A stretch of 52,785 nt of DNA from Solidesulfovibrio sp. (GTDB lineage: Bacteria > Desulfobacterota > Desulfovibrionia > Desulfovibrionales > Desulfovibrionaceae): NCBI RefSeq assembly GCF_029978005.1, contig NZ_JARKOZ010000129.1:1-52785 (forward strand). The letters run 5' to 3'. This document shows positions 40,497 through 48,127 of the stretch, in pieces; positions within the stretch are counted from its first letter, which is position 1; each line of letters opens with the position of its first letter. The notes under the pieces are model-generated. The model was not told where the DNA came from. It saw only the letters and a program-made list of their open reading frames with translations, and did not search any database. Both the position numbers and the translations under genes were made by a program.

Positions 40497-41073
40497 TTCC
40501 TTACCTCCGGACCTTGTTGAAGTTCACGGGGCGTCGAACCACTCACGCGATGTACCGTTACAGGCCAAAGTCATCTGTTGGAGGGACGGACTTGCACGCA
40601 AGTTCAAAAAAGCACATTTACATGACATTGTCTACACCAAAAAACGGCCGCACAACCCACCGCGCTGTCGTTTTCTGAAGAAAGAACGGTCCCGGGCAGG
40701 GGGTTTGTAAAGAGGCGTCGGCGCTTCGGCCGGTCGCTGCCCCGAGACCCGGCGCTGGCCGGCGCGAAACGCGGCAGCGGCAAGCGACCTCATCGAGGCC
40801 TGCGCCGGGCTTTTCCCGCCGACAAAGGCGTCCGGCGTCTTCCGCAGCCGGCCCGAAGCGTTCGCTGCGAACACCCGGGCGAGAATCAGGCACGAATCAG
40901 AGGGGATCGTGTCTTTCGCCCAGCCCCGGACGCGCGTATGGGAGACGAGGCTGGCGACCGGCCCGGAAAAAACCGACCGCTCCTCCGGGCCGTCCGCGCC
41001 GCACGAGCCCTTCGACCTTCCACAGGCCGTTCCCGACGGATCGCCGCCGGGGGTTCAGGCCGGCCCGACACCC
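40497..41073. other. Intergenic region, no gene seen
   Basis: A gene-free stretch between two divergent genes. A perfect dyad ACTTGC-AC-GCAAGT (40590-40603) lies in a locally AT-rich part and could be an operator. The open frame that runs into the metallo-beta-lactamase gene from 40909 has no ribosome binding site and encodes low-quality sequence, so it was not used as the start. Confidence 0.45.
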
Positions 41074-42225
41074 ATGAAAAGACGGATGCGTACCATGCTG
41101 CTGTGCTTTCTGTTCCTCGCCGCCCTGGGCGCGACGGGCGCCGTCGTCCTGCTGCGGCAACCGGAATTCGGCGCGCTCCCCGAAGGCGCGCGCCTCGAGG
41201 CCGTCCGACGCTCGCCCCACTATGCCGACGGGCGATTCGCCAACCTGATCCCCACGCGATCCTTCTCCAAGGACGGCAACCTGCTCTCCACCCTCGTGAA
41301 GAACTTTCTCCTCGAAAAGAAGCGCACCAGGCCGTCCAGGCCGCTGCCGGCGGTCAAAACGGATTTCGCCGGTCTGGCGGCCGCCGGCGACGTCCTCGTG
41401 TGGCTGGGGCATTCCTCGTATTACCTCCAACTCGACGGCAAACGCATCCTGATCGACCCAGTGCTGAGCGACCATGCCTCGCCGTTGGGCGGCATCAACA
41501 CCGCCTTCCCCGCCGCCGTGCGCTTCACCGTCGCGGACCTGCCCGTCATCGACTGCCTGCTCGTCTCCCACGACCACTGGGATCATCTGGACTACCCGAC
41601 GGTGGCGGCCCTCAGGGACAAGGTGCGCGACATCGTGTGCCCCCTGGGCCTCGGCGCCTATTTCGCCTATTGGGGCTACCCCGAGGAGCGCATCCACGAG
41701 GCGGACTGGTTCGAATCCGTCGCCCTGGCAGGCGATCTCGCCGTCCATGTGCTGCCGGCCCGGCACTTCTCCGGGCGCTTGCTGCGAAGAAACAAGACCC
41801 TTTGGGCGGGATTCGCCCTGACCACGCCCCGGCAGCGCGTCTTTTTCAGCGGGGACAGCGGCTACGGGCCGCATTTCGCCGACATCGGCGGGCGTTTCGG
41901 CGGATTCGACGCGGTCATGCTGGATTGCGGCCAATACGACCGCCAGTGGGCCTTCATGCACATGACGCCGGAAGAAGCCGCCCAGGCGGCCGAAGACCTC
42001 GGGGCCCGCGCGCTCTTCCCCGCCCATGTGGGCAAGTTCTCCATCGCCTTCCACCCCTGGGACGAACCCCTCGAGCGCATCGCCGTGGCAAGCCGGGGGA
42101 GGTCCTACCGGCTGCTGACGCCGATGATCGGGGAGGCGGCCAGGCTGGACGACGCCGCAGGCGCGTACGCCCAATGGTGGAAAGGCGTGGACGAGGGCGC
42201 AAACGTGGCCGCGCGCGGCTTCTGA
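41074..42225 (+). CDS. Metallo-beta-lactamase-fold protein, NAPE-PLD/RomA-like
   Basis: A 383-residue membrane-anchored or secreted hydrolase. An N-terminal hydrophobic segment (MLLCFLFLAALGATGAVVLL) after a basic start is a signal anchor. The metal site is SHDHWDHLD (about residue 165), with further ligands in LPARHFSGR, FFSGDSGYGPHF and ALFPAHVGKF. VWLGHSSYYLQLDGKRILID is typical of the N-acyl-phosphatidylethanolamine phospholipase D-like branch. Likely acts on lipids or lactones in the envelope. Start ATG 41074 has only a weak ribosome binding site; ATG 41086 is possible. Confidence 0.85.
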   Translation: MKRRMRTMLLCFLFLAALGATGAVVLLRQPEFGALPEGARLEAVRRSPHYADGRFANLIPTRSFSKDGNLLSTLVKNFLLEKKRTRPSRPLPAVKTDFAGLAAAGDVLVWLGHSSYYLQLDGKRILIDPVLSDHASPLGGINTAFPAAVRFTVADLPVIDCLLVSHDHWDHLDYPTVAALRDKVRDIVCPLGLGAYFAYWGYPEERIHEADWFESVALAGDLAVHVLPARHFSGRLLRRNKTLWAGFALTTPRQRVFFSGDSGYGPHFADIGGRFGGFDAVMLDCGQYDRQWAFMHMTPEEAAQAAEDLGARALFPAHVGKFSIAFHPWDEPLERIAVASRGRSYRLLTPMIGEAARLDDAAGAYAQWWKGVDEGANVAARGF

Positions 42226-42303
42226 CGCCTCGCCGTGGGCCGGGCTGGACGCGGTTTTGTGTCGAGCGGTCGGTGGAGGGCACGGCAGGGAAAGGCAGCT
42301 TTT

Positions 42304-42615
42304 CTAATGTGGCCTTGCTCGGGTGTCGAAGCCGTAGCCGCAAACCCCGCCGCACCGGGCCACGTCATCGATATCCTTCTGGTCGAGGGGAAACAGACGG
42401 CAGGCCTTGGGCCGGCATTTGCCGTACACGCGGCACAAATGGTCCCGGGTCAGCATCGGGCAAACGATGGTGAAGTGGCAGCATGTCCCGCACTGGTGGC
42501 AGTCCCCCTGGCGGTCGCGCAGTTGCCGAGCCACGTAGCCCTTGCGGAAGTGGACCGCGAAAAGTCGCCTGACCTTACCGATGAAGATATGTGATTCGTG
42601 TTTGATCGTTGCCAT
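42304..42615 (-). CDS. YkgJ-like Cys-cluster protein
   Basis: A 103-residue protein with CHQCGTCCHFTIVCPML, CRVYGKCRPKACRLFP and a last Cys in GGVCGYGF: the Cys pattern of the zinc- or iron-chelating CxxCxxCC (YkgJ) family, whose role is unclear. GAGGAACG lies before the ATG at 42615, and MATIKHESHIFIGKVRRLF is a sensible N-terminus; the frame opens further upstream without a start signal. It converges on the metallo-beta-lactamase gene, 79 bases away. Confidence 0.82.
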   Translation of the reverse strand: MATIKHESHIFIGKVRRLFAVHFRKGYVARQLRDRQGDCHQCGTCCHFTIVCPMLTRDHLCRVYGKCRPKACRLFPLDQKDIDDVARCGGVCGYGFDTRARPH

Positions 42616-43008
42616 GATCGTTCCTCGAAATTCAAACAAATTTCCCTGCCACCTAACACGGGATTGCCGCCACTTTCCATCCCTGCGGGCCTGGGCTATT
42701 TTCACCTCAATGCATTTGTGGGGAGTCAGGCAAAATGAGAAATGGCGTGGGGCCTGGATCGGGTAGGCTCAACGTGGGCTAAACACAGGCCGGACGTGGG
42801 CTTCCGGGCGTCGGCCAGGCGCGCGGGGCGGGCGGAAGGCAAGATGAGAAATCGGGCTGAAATGGGGGTGAAAATATCAACCAAAATGAGAGAACGGGGG
42901 GGTTTGAGTCTTCTCACTTTGCTTGCAACGATTTCTCATTTTGGTTGAGCGCTCACAGCATTCCCCATCATTTTCAAAGTGGGGAGAGAGTGGGGAGAAA
43001 AACATGAG
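42616..43008. repeat. Repeat-rich spacer downstream of tRNA-Phe
   Basis: Non-coding, with related words CAAAATGAGAAAT (42731-42743), a variant near 42841, and a perfect 15-base inverted repeat TCAACCAAAATGAGA (42877-42891) / TCTCATTTTGGTTGA (42934-42948). The right arm also contains the reverse complement of the first word. GTGGGGAG occurs several times (42718 and 42980-43000). Base composition is lower in GC than neighbours. Placement at the 3' side of a tRNA suggests a decayed integrated element or a regulatory array. No integrase is present. Confidence 0.6.
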
Positions 43009-43010
43009 GC

Positions 43011-43048
43011 AAAAAGAAAAAAGGGCCAGCTTTGCAGCTAACCCTTTG
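43011..43048 (-). terminator. Rho-independent terminator of tRNA-Phe
   Basis: On the minus strand AAAGGGTTAGCTG...CAGCTGGCCCTTT-like pairing (stem AAAGGG.../...CCCTTT with inner AGCTGCAAAGCT) is followed by TTTTTTCTTTTT. It begins about 8 bases after the CCA end. The layout and outer stem resemble the terminator of tRNA-Thr at 171-211. Confidence 0.8.
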
Positions 43049-43055
43049 ATTTCTG

Positions 43056-43131
43056 TGGTGCCGAGGGACAGAATTGAACTGCCGACACGGGGATTTTCAG
43101 TCCCCTGCTCTACCGACTGAGCTACCTCGGC
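43056..43131 (-). tRNA. tRNA-Phe (anticodon GAA)
   Basis: Cloverleaf on the minus strand: acceptor GCCGAGG/CCTCGGC, anticodon stem GGGGA/TCCCC with loop CTGAAAA, T-arm GGCAG-TTCAATT-CTGTC, discriminator A and encoded CCA. Anticodon GAA reads UUC/UUU (Phe). Confidence 0.95.
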
Positions 43132-43276
43132 GCGGCGAGAGACGGTATTTATACCACGCCCTTGGGCTTGGCAACCTTTTTTTTGGAGTTTCCCATGCCA
43201 CGAAGCGATTTCGTTTTTTCCCTTCTCGGGTTATCCTTTTATCTCTTCGTCCTGTTCTACCTTTAGGAGACCCCAC

Positions 43277-43711
43277 ATGTCCGAACTCGACGCCTTTCTC
43301 GCCGACTGGCAAGACGACCCAAACGGGGTCAAGGCCGCCTTCATGCGCCTCAGGTCCGCCCTGGAAAGCCTGAACGAAGCCACCGTCTCCTTCGTGCCCA
43401 GGCCGCCCGCGACCTACAGCCTGCGCGCCGAACCGCCCCGCGGCCGCCCCGTCATCGCCATGGTCGACGTGGCCAGCCTCGACGGCGAACGCTTCCTGTC
43501 CGTATGCTTTTACGCCGACACCATCACCGACCCCGAGGAGCGCGGCGACCTGATCCCCGACGGCCTGCTCTCCAAGGACGGCTACTGCTTCGACCTCGAA
43601 TCCGGCGACGACGACAGCGTCAGTTATGTCGAAGCCCGCATCTTCGAGGCCGCCGCCTCGTTTTCCCTCTCGGAAGACGACTCCTGCGCCGAAGTCGACG
43701 ACAACGACTAG
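43277..43711 (+). CDS. Conserved-looking hypothetical protein, acidic
   Basis: A 144-residue soluble protein. AGGAG eight bases before the ATG gives a firm start. It has a folded core (FMRLRSALESLNEATVSFVP, RGRPVIAMVDVASLDGERFL, SVCFYADTITDPEERGDLIP) and a strongly acidic C-terminal tail (EDDSCAEVDDND). No signal peptide or membrane span. I do not recognise the family. It lies alone and converges on yraN across a large hairpin. Confidence 0.75.
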   Translation: MSELDAFLADWQDDPNGVKAAFMRLRSALESLNEATVSFVPRPPATYSLRAEPPRGRPVIAMVDVASLDGERFLSVCFYADTITDPEERGDLIPDGLLSKDGYCFDLESGDDDSVSYVEARIFEAAASFSLSEDDSCAEVDDND

Positions 43712-43772
43712 GCCCCAGCGCCCGCACCCCCGGCAACGCCGTTTCGGTTCAAGGGAAGACTGATCGTTCAGG

Positions 43773-43818
43773 CGTCATGTCCCCGGCCTCCGTCCGGACG
43801 GAAGCCGGGGACATGACG
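43773..43818. terminator. Long dyad between convergent genes
   Basis: A 46-base inverted repeat: CGTCATGTCCCCGGC...GCCGGGGACATGACG with the inner pair CCGTCC/GGACGG. Only one internal position is not complementary. It occupies the space between the hypothetical gene stop (43711) and the yraN stop (43819) and probably acts as a bidirectional terminator, though no T-run follows. Confidence 0.7.
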
Positions 43819-44223
43819 TCAGCCGGGCTGGTAGAAACTCCCCGTGCCCAGGCCGTCCTCCAGGACGAAGGCGTCGGGCAGATGGCTGGCCGAGAGCCCC
43901 TTTCCCGTCGCGACCACGGCAACAACGTCGAACCGGCACGGCCGGTCCCACAGGTCCCGCTCGGACAGAAAGGCCGCCGCCGCCCGCACGAGCCGGCCGC
44001 GCTTGGACGCGGTCACGGCCTGGTCCGGCCGGGCCAGGCTCCCCGACCGGCGCGTCTTCACCTCCACGAACACCACCGTGTCCCCGTCCCGGCAGACGAG
44101 ATCCACCTCGCCGCCGCGCGTGCGAAAGTTGCGCGCCAGCACGGCGTAGCCCTTGCCGGCAAGCAAGGCCTCGGCCGCCGCCTCGCCCGCGCGGCCCAAT
44201 GCCAAGTGGGGCGCGGCAGGCAT
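43819..44223 (-). CDS. yraN: UPF0102 family endonuclease-like protein YraN
   Basis: A 134-residue protein with a Holliday-junction-resolvase/restriction-nuclease-like core: LGRAGEAAAEALLAGKGYAV, RNFRTRGGEVDLVCRDGDTV, VFVEVKTRRSG. The G-E-V-D-L...F-V-E-V-K-T-R set is the PD-(D/E)XK site. The protein is usually found next to rnhB, as here. Start ATG 44223 has a weak ribosome binding site, so the start may be a little upstream in the same frame. Confidence 0.88.
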   Translation of the reverse strand: MPAAPHLALGRAGEAAAEALLAGKGYAVLARNFRTRGGEVDLVCRDGDTVVFVEVKTRRSGSLARPDQAVTASKRGRLVRAAAAFLSERDLWDRPCRFDVVAVVATGKGLSASHLPDAFVLEDGLGTGSFYQPG

Positions 44224-44232
44224 CAGGAAGAC

Positions 44233-44309
44233 GCCTCCGGCGGCCAGGAGGGGCTTTGCCCCTCCTGGCCCTCCCCACCGGGGGGGATCATCCCCCCCGG
44301 ACCCCCTGG
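44233..44309. repeat. Dispersed G/C-rich intergenic repeat, copy 1
   Basis: The element begins GCCTCCGGCGGCC, then a hairpin CCAGGAGGGGC/GCCCCTCCTGG (44244-44268), then a second hairpin CCGGGGGGGAT/ATCCCCCCCGG (44278-44300) and ACCCCCT. The second copy in the window is at 52657-52697 with the same opening word, second hairpin type and ACCCCCT end. It sits between rnhB and yraN and may act as an mRNA stabiliser or terminator. Confidence 0.75.
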
Positions 44310-44354
44310 AAGGGGGGAGGACAGGGGTGAAAGGGAAACGATGGGCATGGGGGG

Positions 44355-44981
44355 TCAGATGCCGGGCAGGCCGAGCTGACGCGAGGTTTCGGGCAGCACG
44401 CCGCGAAAGGTCAGGCGGTGCAGGCGGCACGGCCCCAGGCGGCGCAGGGCCTCGAGATGGGCGGCCGCGCCGTAGCCCTTGTGGCCGGCGAAGCCGTAGC
44501 CCGGATATTGGCGGTCGAACACGGTCATGAGCCGGTCGCGGCAGGTCTTGGCCAGGATCGAGGCGGCGGAGATGGCCGGCACGCTGGCGTCGCCGCCGAC
44601 GATGGCCCGCTGGCGCGGCGAGGCGGTCAGGATGACCAGATGGCCGGCCGGGATGCACTTGTTGCCGTCGACGGCCAACGCCGTGGGCATGAGCCCCATG
44701 GCCCGCACGGCCCGGGCCATGGCCGCGAAGGTGGCCTGGAGGATGTTGATGCGGTCGATCTCCGTCGGCCAAGCCATACCCACGCCCCAGGCCACGGCCT
44801 GCGCCTTGATGGCCGGGGCCAGGGTCTCGCGCCGGGCGGCGGAGAGCTTTTTGGAATCGGTCAGGTACGGCAGGTCGTAGTCCCGGGGCAGGATCACCGC
44901 CCCGGCCACCACCGGCCCGGCCAGGCAGCCGCGGCCGGCCTCGTCCACGCCGGCCGCGAGCGCGACGTCGGTCACGGACAT
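44355..44981 (-). CDS. rnhB: Ribonuclease HII
   Basis: A 208-residue enzyme that cuts the RNA strand of RNA-DNA hybrids. Catalytic acids: D and E of [13 protein letters not shown] in [10 protein letters not shown], and the [16 protein letters not shown] motif with its Asp; [13 protein letters not shown] also typical. Full length. It follows rplS in the trmD-rplS-rnhB-yraN order. Start ATG 44981 lacks a clear Shine-Dalgarno; the GTG six bases in is an alternative. Confidence 0.95.
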   Translation of the reverse strand: MSVTDVALAAGVDEAGRGCLAGPVVAGAVILPRDYDLPYLTDSKKLSAARRETLAPAIKAQAVAWGVGMAWPTEIDRINILQATFAAMARAVRAMGLMPTALAVDGNKCIPAGHLVILTASPRQRAIVGGDASVPAISAASILAKTCRDRLMTVFDRQYPGYGFAGHKGYGAAAHLEALRRLGPCRLHRLTFRGVLPETSRQLGLPGI

Positions 44982-45081
44982 GGCAAAAGACGACCGCGCC
45001 TGCCCGCTTCCCTTGGGGGAAACGGGCAGGCGGCGGCCGGGAAAAGGGGTCCGAAGCGGGCCACGGCGAAGCGCCGGGGGC

Positions 45082-45435
45082 CTAGGATTCCCAGGCGGTC
45101 TTGGTCTTGATGCGGGCGGCCTTGCCCCGGAGGCTGCGCAGGTAGTACAGCCGGCTGCGGCGCACCTTGCCCTGGGAGACCACTTCCACGCGCTCGATGA
45201 ACGGCGAATGCATGGGGAACACGCGCTCCACGCCCACGCCGTCGGACACCTTGCGCACGGTGAAGGTGGAGTCCACCCCGCCCTTGCGCAGCCGCAGCAC
45301 CGCGCCCTGGAACACCTGGATGCGCTCTTTCTCGCCCTCGATGATGCGCAGGTGCACCTTGACGGTGTCGCCGGGGCGGAAGGCCGGCATGTCCAGGCGC
45401 ATCTGCTCCTGCTCGATCTGCTTGATCACGTTCAT
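45082..45435 (-). CDS. rplS: 50S ribosomal protein L19
   Basis: A 117-residue ribosomal protein of the 30S/50S interface. Sequence is typical: [90 protein letters not shown]. Directly follows trmD on the same strand. AGGAGAAAG lies before the ATG. Confidence 0.97.
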   Translation of the reverse strand: MNVIKQIEQEQMRLDMPAFRPGDTVKVHLRIIEGEKERIQVFQGAVLRLRKGGVDSTFTVRKVSDGVGVERVFPMHSPFIERVEVVSQGKVRRSRLYYLRSLRGKAARIKTKTAWES

Positions 45436-45515
45436 GACGCTTTCTCCTCAGGTAAGGCCGCCGGACGCGCGCGTCCCGTGGGGCCTTGGAATGTCGTTGT
45501 CGTCGCCGGCCGCCC

Positions 45516-46793
45516 CTAGAGGGCATCGCCGAGCAGCCTGTCGGTGAGAATGCCGGCCGCGGCCCGCACCGAGAGGTGGTTGTAGTCCGAAAACGGCCGC
45601 AGCGGCGGCAATATCCCGTCCGCCCGCTCGAGCACCGCGTCCGCCAGCCCGTGCCCGGTCCCCAGGACCACGAGCGTCGGCCGCGAACAGATAAGCTCCC
45701 GCGCCGCGGCGAAGGACAGGGTGGCCGGCCCCTTGGCGCTGGTGGCCCCCAGCGCCGGCCGGCGGCCGTGGTCGGCCGCGACCGCGTCCAGGGCCGCATC
45801 CAGCCCCTCGTGCAGCCGCACCAGGGACAAGGCCTCGGTCCGGTCGGGATTGGCGGCCAATCCCGGCCCTTCCCGCCAATGGCCCACGATGCGCGCGGCC
45901 AGGGCCAGTTGGTCCCGAAGCGGCGACACCACCTCGAACCCGCCCAAGCCATAGGTACGGGAAACGCGCGCTATATCGTGAACGTCAAGGTTTGTCAAAG
46001 ACACCGTGCCGACTTTCCCGTCCTTGAGCACCACCGGCCCGTGCACGAGGCCGAGGTGCATGTTGCGCCCGGCCCGGGCCCGGGGCAGGCGGCGCAGGCG
46101 GGCCGCTTCCTCGCGCGTGATGGTCGCGGCGTCGAAGAGGTCCGGCCGCCGGGCCAGGGTCGTCTCCAGGGAGCGCTCGCGCCGCCAGGCGGCGATGGCG
46201 GCGTGGTTGCCGCTCAGCAGTTCCGTGGGCACGGCCAGGCCCTCGAAGACCTCCGGCCGGGTGTAGTGGGGGTATTCGAGCAGCCCGGCGGAAAAGCTCT
46301 CCTCCTCGGCCGAGGCGTCCTTGCCCATGAAGCCCGGGGCCAGGCGGGAGACGGCCTCCATGAGGCAGGCGGCGGCCGATTCGCCGCCCGAGAGCACGAA
46401 ATCGCCCACGGAAACGGGCGTGATGTCGAAGAGATCGAACAGCCGGGCGTCGATGCCCTCGTAGCGGCCGCAGAGAAGCGTGAGCGCCTCCTCCCCGGCC
46501 AGCTCGGCGGCGAATCGCTGGGTCAGCGGCCGCCCGGCCGGCGAGAGCATGAGCAGTCGGCCCGGGCGTTCGAGGGAGCGCAGAGCGGAAACAAGCGTCG
46601 GCAGGCCCATGACCATGCCCGGGCCGCCGCCGTAGGGGCGGTCGTCCACGGTGTGGTGCCTGTCCGTGGCGAAATCCCGAGGATTGACGCGGTCAACGGA
46701 CACCACGCCCGCCTCCACCGCCTTGGCCATGAGCCCGCAGGACAGGAAGGAATCGAAAAATTCCGGGAAAATGGTCAGGACCGTGAAGTGCAC
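45516..46793 (-). CDS. trmD: tRNA (guanine37-N1)-methyltransferase TrmD with extra SPOUT domain
   Basis: A 425-residue protein. Residues 1 to about 235 are TrmD, which methylates G37 next to the anticodon: HFTVLTIFPEFFDSFL, DDRPYGGGPGMVM, LLCGRYEGIDARLFD, VGDFVLSGGESAA, LLEYPHYTRPEVFEG, LLSGNHAAIAAWRRE. Residues from about 245 form a second domain (NMHLGLVHGPVVLKDGKVGT, SLTNLDVHDIARVSRTYGL, LVVLGTGHGLADAVLERADG) of the SPOUT RNA-methyltransferase type, known as a C-terminal fusion in Desulfovibrio-like TrmD. Start GTG 46793: GGAGG lies ten bases upstream and it gives the standard N-terminus. Confidence 0.92.
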   Translation of the reverse strand: MHFTVLTIFPEFFDSFLSCGLMAKAVEAGVVSVDRVNPRDFATDRHHTVDDRPYGGGPGMVMGLPTLVSALRSLERPGRLLMLSPAGRPLTQRFAAELAGEEALTLLCGRYEGIDARLFDLFDITPVSVGDFVLSGGESAAACLMEAVSRLAPGFMGKDASAEEESFSAGLLEYPHYTRPEVFEGLAVPTELLSGNHAAIAAWRRERSLETTLARRPDLFDAATITREEAARLRRLPRARAGRNMHLGLVHGPVVLKDGKVGTVSLTNLDVHDIARVSRTYGLGGFEVVSPLRDQLALAARIVGHWREGPGLAANPDRTEALSLVRLHEGLDAALDAVAADHGRRPALGATSAKGPATLSFAAARELICSRPTLVVLGTGHGLADAVLERADGILPPLRPFSDYNHLSVRAAAGILTDRLLGDAL

Positions 46794-46927
46794 GGGAACG
46801 TTGCCTCCGCCGCCGGAAACGCGACCGGCGATGCATGCCCGATAATCCCTCGCGGCGCAAGGGCGCGCCGGCGCGGCGCGGGGAAAGCCGGGCCGGCAGC
46901 CCTGCGCGCGCTCCGGGCCGGCCCGGT

Positions 46928-47251
46928 TCACAAGCCGAGCCACAGCGCCAGGGAACGATTGACCTGGACCATCACGGCATCGTCGAGCCTGCCGATCACA
47001 TCGCGCAGCCGGTCCCGCCGCACGGCCGAGATCTTGTCGATCATGACCTGCGAGGCCGTTTCCAGCCCGTTTTCAGGCGACGGGTCCACACTGATCCGAA
47101 AAAGCGGCGCATCGACCAGGTGCGAGGACAGCGGGCACACGACCACGCTCGCGTGGGTCGCGTTCACCTGGTCGTGCTGGATCACCACGGCCGGCTGCAT
47201 CTTTCCGTAGTCCCCGGACATGGACACGACGACCAAATCGCCGCGTTTCAC
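46928..47251 (-). CDS. mazF: MazF/PemK-type mRNA interferase toxin
   Basis: A 107-residue toxin: KRGDLVVVSMSGDYGKMQPA, VVIQHDQVNATHASVVVCPL, TASQVMIDKISAVRRDRL. The R-G-D start, P-A-V-V-I-Q and C-P-L-S-S are the MazF fold signatures; such toxins cut mRNA at short sites. The start is GTG 47251, overlapping the antitoxin stop (GTGA, 47248-47251). It sits upstream of trmD, where rimM and rpsP are often found. Confidence 0.9.
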   Translation of the reverse strand: MKRGDLVVVSMSGDYGKMQPAVVIQHDQVNATHASVVVCPLSSHLVDAPLFRISVDPSPENGLETASQVMIDKISAVRRDRLRDVIGRLDDAVMVQVNRSLALWLGL

Positions 47252-47466
47252 GCGTCATCCCAGGCGCGGACGTCGTCCAGGAAGGCCATGACCTCCCCTT
47301 CCTCAGGAGCGCGGCTGGCCAGGACGGACTGCCGGGCAAGCTCCCGCGAAATCGCCGGGGAACGCGTATCGGGCACCCATATCTGAACGGAGCGCAGTCC
47401 CTTCAGCTTCATCTTGCAGCGGTATTGCCGCATCTTCTGGCTTGGCGTGAGCGGATCGGATTGCAT
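47248..47466 (-). CDS. mazE: MazE-type antitoxin (DUF3018-like)
   Basis: A 72-residue antitoxin. SQKMRQYRCKMKLKGLRSVQ, then IWVPDTRSPAISRELARQS, is the DUF3018 MazE-family pattern; the acidic C-terminus (EEGEVMAFLDDVRAWDD) should wrap the toxin. GGAGG lies nine bases before the ATG at 47466. First gene of the pair; it should repress the shared promoter with its N-terminal DNA-binding part. Confidence 0.88.
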   Translation of the reverse strand: MQSDPLTPSQKMRQYRCKMKLKGLRSVQIWVPDTRSPAISRELARQSVLASRAPEEGEVMAFLDDVRAWDDA

Positions 47467-47483
47467 GGCGAAGCCTCCGCGAA

Positions 47484-47496
47484 GTAACGTAGTTAC
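47484..47496 (-). promoter_or_regulatory. Candidate MazE operator
   Basis: Palindrome GTAAC-N3-GTTAC, 18 bases upstream of the antitoxin ATG. Toxin-antitoxin operons are usually self-repressed at such a site over the promoter. It stands out by low GC in this region. Confidence 0.55.
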
Positions 47497-47534
47497 CTCT
47501 CCCCGGCCTGTCAAGCCGGCCCACACGCGCGATG

Positions 47535-48008
47535 CTACCGCAGGTAGGCCGGCAGGCCGAAGTCGGCGCAGGGGATGGGGCTGGCCCGGGCGACCAGGTC
47601 GGCCACGACGCCGATGTCCAGGTCGTATTCCTCGAAGTAGCCGTCGGCGTTGTAGGCTTGCGCCTTGGACGCGATGAAGTCCACTTTGCCGTCCGGCGTC
47701 ACGGCCAGATCGACGATGAGAAAGCTCCGGGCCGCCCGGGCCAGGCCCGCCGCCAGGGGCGGACAGCCGGCCGACGCCCGGGCCGGGTCGTATTCGGCGG
47801 CCAGCCGGACCACGGTCCGGCCGTCCACGCCGGCGAAGGATTCCCAGGTGGCGGTCCTTATGCCGGGAGACAGGGCGATCAGCCGGCCAAGGGGCAGGGA
47901 GCTCCCGCCCATGGGCCGCCAGTTGCGGGCCGCGACCTCGGCCTTGGGGGCGAAGCAGCCGGAAAGGGCCAGGGCCGTCGCCAGAACAGCCAGCAGCATC
48001 CCGCGCAT
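47535..48008 (-). CDS. Putative lipoprotein
   Basis: A 157-residue protein with a lipoprotein signal: MRGMLLAVLATALALSGCFA, lipobox LSGC, so anchored by Cys20-region lipid. The mature part (RNWRPMGGSSLPLGRLIALS; AARSFLIVDLAVTPDGKVDF; YNADGYFEEYDLDIGVVADL) is unrecognised. GGAGGAGGG lies before the ATG at 48008; the frame upstream of it is read-through. Divergent from the PaiB-like gene. Confidence 0.8.
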   Translation of the reverse strand: MRGMLLAVLATALALSGCFAPKAEVAARNWRPMGGSSLPLGRLIALSPGIRTATWESFAGVDGRTVVRLAAEYDPARASAGCPPLAAGLARAARSFLIVDLAVTPDGKVDFIASKAQAYNADGYFEEYDLDIGVVADLVARASPIPCADFGLPAYLR

Positions 48009-48127
48009 GCGCCCTCCTCCTTGCCGCCCGATCCCCGGGGCGGACGTTCCCGCTTCGCCTTTACGCCGGGCCCGCGCACGCGTATCCCGAACGCTCCGGG
48101 AAACGCCAACCGCCACGGAGGCCGGCC

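Noticed and set aside
40909-41073. Longer N-terminus for the metallo-beta-lactamase protein
   Set aside because: The added residues precede the signal anchor and have low-complexity content with no ribosome binding site.
42742-43120. Small frames in the spacer by tRNA-Phe
   Set aside because: They run through repeats and the tRNA itself, lack start signals and show no protein-like composition.
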